A stretch of DNA of 64,000 nt, taken from NCBI RefSeq assembly GCF_032854445.1, contig NC_088307.1, positions 3,470,001 to 3,534,000 on the forward strand. Direction: 5' to 3'. This document shows, in pieces, positions 57,162 through 64,000 of the stretch (its first letter is position 1; each line of letters begins with the position of its first letter). Origin of the DNA: Liolophura sinensis. Its lineage: Eukaryota > Mollusca > Polyplacophora > Chitonida > Chitonidae. Position numbers and translations under genes: made by a program. The notes under the pieces are model-generated. The model searched no databases, was not told the DNA's origin, and saw only the letters and a list, made by a program, of their open reading frames with translations.

Positions 57162-57431
57162 CTAGGACGCATCAGAAGCATCTTTCGCTGTTTGGCTCAA
57201 ATTCTTCAGCTCAAGGGTATCTACAGTGGCGGGCGCGGCACCCAGCTCATCGGCCGTTGTCTGCAGGGTTGTCACTGCTGCCTTCGACAAGGCTGTGCGT
57301 CCACGTTTCCAGTCGACAAAGCCAAGATCTTCCCTAATAACATTTAACCCACTGCGTTGGCCGGCTGTTGTGGAAAGGGTCAAAGGCTTACCAGTACGTC
57401 TGTTGACGATGTCCAGGTTTGGAAAGGCCAT
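57162..57431 (-). CDS. Polinton-like element: small protein of unknown function
   Basis: An 89-codon open frame starts MAFPNLDIVNRRTGKPLTLS and contains GLNVIREDLGFVDWKRGRTA. It lies just upstream of the coiled-coil gene on the same strand (35-nt gap), so the two may be co-transcribed. It is divergent from the capsid-like gene. The family role is not known to me. Confidence 0.5.
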   Translation of the reverse strand: MAFPNLDIVNRRTGKPLTLSTTAGQRSGLNVIREDLGFVDWKRGRTALSKAAVTTLQTTADELGAAPATVDTLELKNLSQTAKDASDAS

Positions 57432-57464
57432 AAGCCGCAGTTGTTCTGATCGACCTCAGATTTT

Positions 57465-58800
57465 GTGTACTCCGCGAGTGTCAATGTCCGCTTCCCCAAC
57501 CTCGGCCATCATGACGTCATTGTTCCCGGCACCGCGCGCCTAGCCTTCAAGATCACTCCAACTTCGTCCGACCCTAACGTCACTGTGGTCGATAACCTCG
57601 GACGCGCAATAGTCAAGAAGACTACGATCAAAGTCAGCGGAGATGAAGTCTTATTCATCGACCACTCCGATGTGTTCCATTGCTATGGATAGATCTATGG
57701 CTGACCAGAAATGAACGACAGAATGCGGTTTATCAAGGCACTGGTAGAGAAAACATGCTCAAACATCGCGTCAAAGCGGCAGAACGGCGGATAATGCTGG
57801 AGAAAAAGCCATCGCTCGGGCATATGGCAATCGGTTCTACATCCCACTGGATTTCGAGCTCCCCGAGAGCCATATCCCTTCTATTAGAGTGCCTTGGCCG
57901 AACGACTCGTGTACGAACTGACGTTCAACGATTACGGCCGGGTCCTGAAGACGAAAGATGGTGAAACCGCCACTTACACCATCGACAATATCAGTCTGGA
58001 GTTCGATAAGGTCACTGAACCGGAGGTGGCTAGACAGATCCGCAATCAGTTTGACGGCGCGTACAGGCGTCTCCATACTATATGATCGCGTTCTCAGGAA
58101 CAAAAACTTGAATGTGTCAGCCAGTTCGCTGAAGGGTGTCTTGATGTTGTTACAGACTTAAACAGCCGGGGCATGATGTGCCAGGAATCCTTCTACAACC
58201 TAAAGATCACCAAAGTGGAGGTTACGGTAAAGGGTGTCCCCAGTCAGCTGTACAGCCAGGGAATGCGAGAATATCAGCAATGGGAAGAGACCCAGAAGTT
58301 CTTCGCCAGCTTACCCACTAAGTAGCGGGACCCACAGGTGGCCTAAAGAGTAAGGCCTAGCAGATGTGTCTCTTGATGAGTTCTCTATGGCTCTCTGGCT
58401 TGATTTGAGGACAACTGATTACAACCAGCTGCATGGCAGTGGTAGGCGCTTGGAGAACATCAGTGGTTGGATCACTATACAGATCACGAAAGAGGTCGAG
58501 GCGGCGGCGGGCTTATTGAATGTGTATCAGTATTGATCATTGATGACTGTAGCGCCACGAAGGCGTTTACTTAGAAAAAGGACATACTCAGTTCCCATGC
58601 GGACCAAAGCGTCCATGACTCCATCCTCAAGGACCTGCGCGAGCTGACGCATTGGGTGGCCCTCTTTCACTACAAAGATCGGAATTCATTTGAAGACTGT
58701 CAACGCGAGAACGATGTCATCCCGACCCAGGAAGAAAGGGTAGCGGTTCGACAGTTGTTCGCAGAAAAGCGGCATTCTAAGCTTGTACTGAGAGAGTGAG
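57465..58800 (+). pseudogene. Polinton-like element: capsid-like protein, frameshifted
   Basis: Frame blocks on plus fit one long protein of a type that recurs in metazoan Polinton/adintovirus-like elements: VIVPGTARLAFKITP (about 57495), NLGRAIVKKTTIKVSG (about 57595), a frameshift near 57690, ELTFNDYGRVLKTKDG (about 57915), YTIDNISLEFDKVTEPEVAR (about 57980), LKITKVEVTVKGVPSQLYSQ (about 58200) and LWLDLRTT-like sequence with changes (about 58395). At least three frameshifts or stops (about 57690, 57870, 58080) and a stop at 58323 break it. Assignment to the double jelly-roll major capsid is inference from position and size. The SINE core at 58797 marks the downstream edge. Confidence 0.6.
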
Positions 58801-58862
58801 TGACTGTTCGGGGTTTAAGGTCGTGCTCAACAATTTTTCAGTCATATGACGACGAAAGCTTG
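58797..58862 (-). repeat. SINE-B core fragment in the Polinton-like element
   Basis: GTTTAAGGTCGTGCTCAACA then TTTTTCAGTCATATGACGAC matches the SINE-B core; the head is absent. Confidence 0.75.
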
Positions 58863-58913
58863 TATTGAAGACTGATCAGTCATCTGCATATCACGTGTGC
58901 TGAACTCACATAG

Positions 58914-59252
58914 TTGACGGTAGAACTGATACTTCTGCTTGTAGCGATCGCAGTCCTAACCCCGCTTTTCATCGTACTCATGCGCGACTATATTAGACTA
59001 AGGGGTCGGTTGGTGGGTATACATACAAGTGTCGCACCACTTCCCCGCAGAATAAAAATGGACTGTGACGAATACATCGATAATTTGCTTGACGAAGACG
59101 ACAGACGCCAGCCTAGGGAAACAAACGACATGCCCTGTCCCGCGATGGGGCAGAATCAAAACACCAATCTGCAGAATGGACAAAACATAGGGGAAAGCTG
59201 GTCGCGCTTGCGTCAGGTGGACAGGTCAAGCAGTATTTGGGGAAAGACGTGA
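58914..59252 (+). CDS. Polinton-like element: small single-pass membrane protein
   Basis: 112 codons. It has an N-terminal transmembrane helix (LILLLVAIAVLTPLFIVLM), a short basic stretch (RLRGR) and an acidic soluble part (DCDEYIDNLLDEDDR). The start could be earlier if the SINE insertion removed it. It shares strand with the following two genes. Confidence 0.5.
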   Translation: MTVELILLLVAIAVLTPLFIVLMRDYIRLRGRLVGIHTSVAPLPRRIKMDCDEYIDNLLDEDDRRQPRETNDMPCPAMGQNQNTNLQNGQNIGESWSRLRQVDRSSSIWGKT

Positions 59253-59338
59253 CAGCCGACGAAAGACGTGACAGCCACGAATGATCCGCAGACTCAAGAT
59301 TTAAGGACTCAGCCCAACTCTTTCTATATGCAGTAACG

Positions 59339-59578
59339 ATGTCTTCTCCCATCAGTGATGGAAAGATGCTGGTAAGCGCGCTCTATCACGCAGCAGTAGT
59401 CACTCTCCTGGTTTCTGGGAACGTTCGTCTAGGCAAGATGTTCATGAAAGCACCCATCCCAAAGCTAGACACCACAACCCAAGACATGGGAATGGTCCTT
59501 GTTGATATCAGTCTGGCTATGTGGACGGAAGACCTGTTAATTAAACAGGGGATCCTTTCTCCGTATATTATGAAGTAA
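59339..59578 (+). CDS. Polinton-like element: small protein of unknown function
   Basis: A 79-codon intact frame starts MSSPISDGKMLVSALYHAAV and contains an N-terminal hydrophobic stretch. Its stop is 3 nt before the next start, which suggests tight gene packing as in viral genomes. Confidence 0.5.
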   Translation: MSSPISDGKMLVSALYHAAVVTLLVSGNVRLGKMFMKAPIPKLDTTTQDMGMVLVDISLAMWTEDLLIKQGILSPYIMK

Positions 59579-59580
59579 CA

Positions 59581-59958
59581 ATGGCCTCGATCGCGATGAT
59601 GATGGGCGGCGCGCTCGTAAACGCTCTGGCCTTCTCGGGGTCGAACTATCTCTTCTCGATGGTAACGGCTGCCGGTGTGGACGAGGAGCGGAAGCGCCAC
59701 GACAAGGCAGTAGAACAGCTCCAAACCGCCCAGGTAGCTGAGCGCTCAGACTGGATCAACGAAGAGCTCCGGTGGCAGGGCTTTGCCGTCCAAGCTTTCC
59801 GAGATGTCGGCTCTGCAAACCCTGGCACAAAACCACAACTCTCCGATTTCTATGTGCCTTCAGAAGACCAAAAGCACTGCAATATTACCTTCGTCATCCT
59901 GGGAATGTGCGGGTTTGGCCTTGTCAGCTTTGGGATAGCTAGAAAACTTGCCAAGTAA
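59581..59958 (+). CDS. Polinton-like element: two-helix membrane protein
   Basis: A 125-codon intact frame. It has an N-terminal hydrophobic region (MMMGGALVNALAFSGSNYLF), a charged helical middle (DEERKRHDKAVEQLQTAQVA) and a C-terminal transmembrane helix (VILGMCGFGLVSFGIARKLA). It recurs beside capsid genes in related metazoan elements; the function is unknown. Confidence 0.55.
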   Translation: MASIAMMMGGALVNALAFSGSNYLFSMVTAAGVDEERKRHDKAVEQLQTAQVAERSDWINEELRWQGFAVQAFRDVGSANPGTKPQLSDFYVPSEDQKHCNITFVILGMCGFGLVSFGIARKLAK

Positions 59959-60079
59959 TCCGAAAAAGCCGCGCTGCGACGGCCTACAAGCTAACCAAGT
60001 AATCCTAACAGACCGTGTTTCATCGCCGGAAGGCGTTTGAGGCCAGTGCCGACATAACCTAAGTAGTGAGGCGGCAGAT

Positions 60080-61060
60080 TTGTTGCGCCCTTTTTATGCG
60101 CCTTTTATATATATGCAAAGCAACGGTGAATCGTACGATGAATTTGCAGGAAGAGATATACTTCACGATGCTAGAGGTCTGCCACCGCGCTCGCCAAGGC
60201 CTCTGCAGATGTGGCCAGGGCCTGGCTTAAGAAACAGAAACAGTTATATCTCGCAGATATATCTTCCAGCACCGCGGCGTATCCCTAGGCCAAAATTCGA
60301 TGTTTCGGTGCCGAATGAAGTCCATCGTGCCGATCTTCTGTTTCTGCCGCATGATCGACCAGGTCGAGACCGGAAGCTTTACAAGTACGCCCTGGTTGAC
60401 GTCGCCTCTCCCTATAAAGATGCCGAACCTCAAGTTATGAAGGAAGCTAGAGGTCGATGATGTTCTAGCCCGCATATACAGTCGGGGACCGCTTAGATGG
60501 CCGAAGCTGCTCCAGGTCGATCCAGGGCGTGAATTCATGGGCGTTACAAGCCAGTTGAGGCCTAAACAGACGTGGGCGGGTGGACGTCCACCGAGACAAA
60601 GGCGCTGTGGAGCAATTCAACCGGACTCTGGCTGACCGGCTTTTCGGTCATCATTGTGCGTTTGCCTCCCGGAAAGAAATCGACAGATTGGGTGGCCCGG
60701 CTGCCTGCTATGGTGTCTGCTCTCAACAATGAAGTTACCCGCCTCACTGACAAAGAACCTAAGGATACCAACAAAGCAAAAGCGATGACATAAAAGCCCA
60801 CCTCCACTGTTCCAGGCCGTCCTGTTGGCCTTCGTGAACAAAAGCTCCCTTCTGAGGTTGTCGTTCGCTATCCATACCAGCCAGGCGAGCTAGAAGGCCG
60901 TCGCAGTCGTGAAACAGCGCCTGTCTGGTCTCTAGAGGTGTATCGGCTTGGATGTTCTGTCACTAAGCCCAATGAACCGGTAGTGTACTATTTGTTGGAT
61001 GGTCCGCCACGTGAGTTTGTTCATGAGGAACTTCTTGTGGTGCCGCCTGGAAGGGCATCT
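60080..61060 (+). pseudogene. Polinton-like element: retroviral-type (rve) integrase, frameshifted
   Basis: The open N-terminal block 60080-60460 has RADLLFLPHD (first catalytic Asp region) and YKYALVDVASPYKDAEP. After a frameshift, RWPKLLQVDPGREFMG (about 60495, second Asp) follows. Then come a block with the catalytic-Glu-type EQFNRTLADR (about 60610) and, in other frames, a C-terminal domain (PNEPVVYYLLDG, about 60970). At least three frameshifts inactivate it. Integrase inserts the linear element into host DNA; in the family it accompanies polymerase B. It is convergent with the polymerase and touches it at about 61050. Confidence 0.75.
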
Positions 61061-61971
61061 TTGTGTCCGTACGCCAGCGTGTTCATTCCGTTTTTGGCTA
61101 TCCAGTGCGTGGAGTCGAAGGGTGGGAGCCATACCTTGTTCACGCGCTGCCAATATATGCGATGGCGCTATGACTGCTGAACATCAGTGCCTTAGCGGAA
61201 GGTCTGCTTTTCGAAGAGAGCCTCTTTGTACTGCTCATGCCTGATATGCTTCTTCACGATGGCCTTTTTCATGTTGTGGCTTCTAGCCTAGAGAATGCTG
61301 TACATCTTCGGGCACATGCCGATGTATTCGGACATTGGGCGCCCAGCACATTCACCCTTCATCTTACCCAACACCTTGTTCGCCATGCTTTGCAGTGGGT
61401 TGTCTGTTGGGTAGTCGGACGTGTCATAGGGACCTGCATGCCTGGTCATATCCCTGTACACATCTTCTGTCTGAATCTCTTTGAGCAGGCTGTCTGTGTC
61501 AGTGTAGAGGAGTTGGCAACGTTCTTCGTAGTGAGCCTTCATCTTGTTGTAGTAAAAGTCATACATCAGGTCTTTGGAGAGCTCGAGGATGCCCATACCC
61601 ACATAAAAGGGGCTGTTGAGCAGTAGACGGTCATAGTCTGTAAGCACTTCCGTCTTCTTCAGCAGAGCATACCAAGGCAAGCCGAGACTGGTGTAGTAGT
61701 GGGCGGCGTCTTGGTCGTACTGTCTCAGACAGATCTTCTGGAAGGTCTCAAAGACATCCGCCAGTAGTAGGACATCAGTGCGGTTGTAGAGGTCATGGTA
61801 GTCCCCTAAAGTTGCGCATCCGAAGACCTTCCAGACCAGTTGTAAATGGGCATAATACTCATCGTCGATGTGCGTGTGCGAGAGCTTGCTGAAGAAAGCC
61901 TTTTTGGGGGGAGCTTAGGCACAGTGAAGCGCTCGCATGAGGCCATGTACTCGTAGGCGTAGATGCCTTTT
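61050..61971 (-). pseudogene. Polinton-like element: DNA polymerase B, 5'-truncated and deleted
   Basis: On minus the palm motif LLYTDTDSLL is seen in the 130-codon frame 61680-61288, followed by PTDNPLQSMANKVLGKMKGE and, past a stop, C-terminal sequence with THWIAKNGTNTLAYGHKDA (about 61100). Upstream (61910-61690) a frame with DRTDVLL-like sequence (RTDVLLLADVFETF) belongs to the exonuclease/TPR side. Two polymerase parts that are normally hundreds of residues apart meet at about 61625-61640, so much of the palm is deleted. Sequence N-terminal of about 61970 is lost at the junction with the dispersed repeat. Confidence 0.78.
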
Positions 61972-62089
61972 TACTGTAACATGTTAAGATGTCGACATTC
62001 ACATTTTTGAACATGTTGTATCATTACAAACTGATGAAAAATACTGACATTTTAACGTTTTATTTATTATCTAATTGAATGTATGTATG

Positions 62090-62430
62090 CTTTGGGTTTT
62101 ACGTCGTACTTAACGATTGTTTAGTCATATGACAAGGAGGAGTCATGAGGTGTACGTACATATATTGTATCTTCTTTTGTCAGGGCGAGTCCGTGCCGCC
62201 AAAGTGCTGCCGTCCTTGAATTATCACGTCGGAGACACCAGATATGACACCCCACCCAGTCAAATTGTACTGGCACCGAGCCCACCAGCCATGTTTTCTT
62301 GCTCTAACCCCATCAGTGCTGAACGCTAAGCGAGGCAGCAATAAGTAGTATTTTTAAAGCCTTTCGTATCTGCGATTGATCCCCTGTCTCCCCACTAAGA
62401 TAGACGCTATAACCATTAGGCCACGGAAGT
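62090..62430 (-). repeat. SINE-B-like copy, longer form
   Basis: Core TTTTACGTCGTACTTAACGA and TTTAGTCATATGAC, a body with GCTGAACGCTAAGCGAGGCA (also similar to 8375-8395), and a tRNA-like head near 62385-62430. The partner at 35205 lacks most of the body. Confidence 0.75.
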
Positions 62431-62627
62431 GGTCTAATAATTATTGTTTAGAGTATAGACATATTTTCCTCTTATATGACAGCAGCCAGGTTTATGGCTG
62501 GAGGTAACAGGACTTAAAGCCGCAGTCAAAACAGACAGAGATGGATGCGAACTCCTGGCTTATAAATAAATGTTTTTAAAAAACAATAAATCAATTATGA
62601 ATGTCGAGCGACATATCATTTGACGTA

Positions 62628-62815
62628 TTTATTTATTGAATTGGTGTTTCACGCTGTACCGCACTCAGGAATATTTCATTTATATGACGGTGGACACATT
62701 ATGGTTGGAGGAAACCGGGCAAAAATTCTCTGACCACGGAGGGATTTGAACGTATGCCATAGAGATTAAAAGTCACCTTCAACTACTAGACCACGATCCG
62801 TTCCCGACCACGTAG
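62628..62815 (-). repeat. SINE-A-like copy with a different head (partner of 35638)
   Basis: Same structure as 35638-35822; the core reads TTCACGCTGTACCGCACTCA...TATATGACGGTGG and the head ends at CACGATCCGTTCCCG. Confidence 0.7.
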
Positions 62816-62848
62816 TAGATGCATTTGATAAAATATCAAAGAAGTAGT

Positions 62849-63136
62849 TTAATATGGATTGCAATGAATTTTGTTTTTGCTAAGATCAGAAATTAAATTA
62901 AGTTTACGTAAGGAACGTTGAAGGCGTGGGTACACCTGACCACAATTTAAAGATGTACACGTTATGCCAAAAACTTTAATAGGTATTGAATTTTTGACTT
63001 GAGTTACAAACATATTTATACAGTATATACTGCTAAAGACTCGTAGTTCATAGTTGTATGTGGGTTCAACAGTAAAAATAAAGAAGCCGATGAAACACCA
63101 CGTTACTGCGAAAGGTTTCAAACGCCTTCGATCCAT
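62849..63136 (-). CDS. Open frame of unknown function in the duplicated repeat, copy 2
   Basis: 95 codons, same length as 35863-36150, with about a dozen substitutions and no stop. No family is recognised. Confidence 0.2.
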   Translation of the reverse strand: MDRRRLKPFAVTWCFIGFFIFTVEPTYNYELRVFSSIYCINMFVTQVKNSIPIKVFGITCTSLNCGQVYPRLQRSLRKLNLISDLSKNKIHCNPY

Positions 63137-63406
63137 ATGTCGGGATGTAAATTATTATTATCATTGATAACGATTCCGGCATGTGGATCGCAAGCTTGTG
63201 AAACCTTTAACATTTATGTGGTGATCCTTCGGCTGCTATTATTATTAATATTAATAGATGTGCAATTCTCATATGAGACTAATTCCCAACCGTCACATCG
63301 TCGTCGCCGCTCATTTTTTACCCTATGTGCTGTTGTATTTTATCATGAGCGTTATAGTGATGTTCAAACTAAGCATGCCCAACCGTATCCCAGTCATCTA
63401 AAATGA
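63137..63406 (+). CDS. Open frame of unknown function in the duplicated repeat, copy 2
   Basis: 89 codons, counterpart of 36151-36423 with one codon deleted and no stop. It is head to head with 62849-63136. Confidence 0.25.
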   Translation: MSGCKLLLSLITIPACGSQACETFNIYVVILRLLLLLILIDVQFSYETNSQPSHRRRRSFFTLCAVVFYHERYSDVQTKHAQPYPSHLK

Positions 63407-63443
63407 TGAAGACGAACGTTCGCCATACTGTACAAACGATACT

Positions 63444-63560
63444 TGATCTCTTCGGTGCCCTAATTGTTGCAGGGTCCTCTTCGAAGTCGGGAGACCCCCC
63501 GGGTCAAACCCGAGTCGGGTCATAGCAAAGACTGAAAAATTGTACTTGCTGCTGCCATGC
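63444..63560 (-). repeat. tRNA-like segment present only in copy 2
   Basis: Contains CCGGGTCAAACCCGAGTCGG (B-box-like word) and GCCCTAATTGTTGCAGGGTC. The equivalent place in copy 1 (about 36455) lacks about 105 bp. It is either an insertion in copy 2 or a deletion in copy 1. Confidence 0.5.
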
Positions 63561-63735
63561 TTGGGGCTCAGCGCTGAGAGGTTAGTTCAAGGAAACGTGA
63601 TTGGCTGGTCCGATGTCAGCATAGTGTGAATGGGTGAGGTCATGTCGGCTTCTGTGACATCAGCACCTTGGCGTCTCAAGAAGTCACAATACGTGTGAAT
63701 ATATCTAATGACTCCTCGTCGTTATATGACGTTAA

Positions 63736-63790
63736 ACCCCAAGCATACATACATACACACATACATACATACATACATACATACATACAA
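63736..63790. repeat. (CATA)n microsatellite
   Basis: A run of CATA units with small variants, marking the tail of the SINE-B-like unit just upstream. Confidence 0.95.
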
Positions 63791-63792
63791 AC

Positions 63793-63896
63793 AATGGGGC
63801 CTCCGTGGCTCAGTCAGTTAGCGCGCTAGCGCAGCGTAATGACCCAGGAGCCTCTCACCAATGCGGTCGCTGTGAGTTTAAGTCCAGCTCATGCTG
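63793..63896 (+). repeat. SINE-A head-only copy
   Basis: Starts GGGGCCTCCGTGGCTCAGTC and stops at AGTCCAGCTCATGCTG, keeping only the tRNA-like head of about 104 bp; core and tail are missing. It is inserted at the end of the CATA run. Confidence 0.92.
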
Positions 63897-64000
63897 AAAC
63901 GATACTTCATTAAAGTAAGCTGACACGTGCAGACAAAAAGACATGAAGACCACAGAAACGCGTGCATGAAGCTGTTTTATTTGGCTTTTTTTCTTTTTCA

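Larger units (their letters stand above)
52560..61971. mobile_element. Polinton-like (virus-related) element, decayed, split by a Harbinger transposon
   Basis: Two GC-richer blocks (52560-53042 and about 56550-61971) hold genes of the Polinton/adintovirus type: coiled-coil membrane protein, capsid-like protein, small membrane proteins, a retroviral-type integrase on plus and a protein-primed-type DNA polymerase B on minus, the last two meeting tail to tail at about 61050. I found no packaging ATPase or maturation protease, and no terminal inverted repeats. Frameshifts and deletions affect most genes. The right end abuts the dispersed repeat at 61972. Confidence 0.82.
61972..64000. repeat. Long dispersed repeat, copy 2 (partner 35086)
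   Basis: Same order as 35086-36790, running off the window. It differs by an extra about 140 bp in the SINE-B-like unit (62240-62390), an extra tRNA-like segment (about 63444-63560) and a SINE-A head at 63793. It replaces the N-terminal part of the polymerase gene, so it marks the right edge of the Polinton-like remnant. Confidence 0.88.

Noticed and set aside
56865-57347. 160-codon plus-strand frame in the Polinton-like block
   Set aside because: Antisense of the two minus-strand genes 56597-57431, which have coiled-coil and conserved features; a shadow of their GC-rich coding sequence.
61237-61626. 129-codon plus-strand frame
   Set aside because: Antisense of the DNA polymerase B frame 61288-61680.

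Overview
The window is eukaryotic and almost certainly molluscan. It is AT-rich and intron-bearing, and it is packed with dispersed copies of a tRNA-derived SINE. Its head reads GGGGCCTCCGTGGCTCAG, its core runs CGCCGTACTC...TATACGACGGCG, and its tail is AAATAAATAAAT; this is a repeat type I associate with bivalve and gastropod genomes (RUDI/V-SINE or Meta-SINE class, exact family not decided). No bacterial operon, rRNA or CRISPR is present. Most short open frames are chance frames inside repeats.

Host genes. Two host genes are supported, both on the minus strand and both predicted to be secreted. (1) A one-coding-exon Gly/Ala-rich silk-like protein (13292-13864). A splice acceptor lies 3 nt before its ATG, and a plausible TATA promoter plus noncoding first exon lies about 4 kb upstream (17823-17894). 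(2) A four-coding-exon SOUL/heme-binding-protein gene (37169-42806; 259 aa with signal peptide). All splice sites and phases agree, and a likely noncoding first exon with a TATA-like box lies at 44336-44406. A third possible gene start (49489-49649, minus) is weak.

Layout. 0.4-7.1 kb: SINE remnant, a 4.1-kb 33-bp minisatellite with higher-order repeats, and two 30-bp arrays. 8.1-11.2 kb: two SINEs and a degraded reverse transcriptase (Penelope-like type, tentative). 13.3-19.4 kb: silk-like gene, SINE pieces, microsatellite and tandem arrays. 19.8-25.8 kb: LINE-A (minus, APE endonuclease-RT-RNase H). 25.8-34.7 kb: LINE-C (plus), apparently split by LINE-B (minus, 28.8-33.2 kb). 35.1-36.8 kb: a repeat unit found again at 62.0-64.0 kb. 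37.2-44.4 kb: SOUL gene with SINEs in its introns. 44.5-47.2 kb: tandem duplication and a second copy of the reverse transcriptase, interrupted by a SINE. 48.5-49.4 kb: 5'-truncated LINE-A copy. 50.2-52.6 kb: second LINE-C copy. 52.6-62.0 kb: a decayed Polinton-like (virus-related) element with capsid-like, membrane, integrase and DNA polymerase B genes. It is split by a PIF/Harbinger transposon, which in turn contains a SINE with perfect target-site duplications.

The mobile genes are not one working system. They are a nested stack of insertions of different ages, nearly all inactivated by frameshifts or deletions. The exception is the Harbinger SANT/Myb-like gene, whose three exons remain open. 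All exon models come from reading splice sites and frames by eye; no transcript or database evidence was available.
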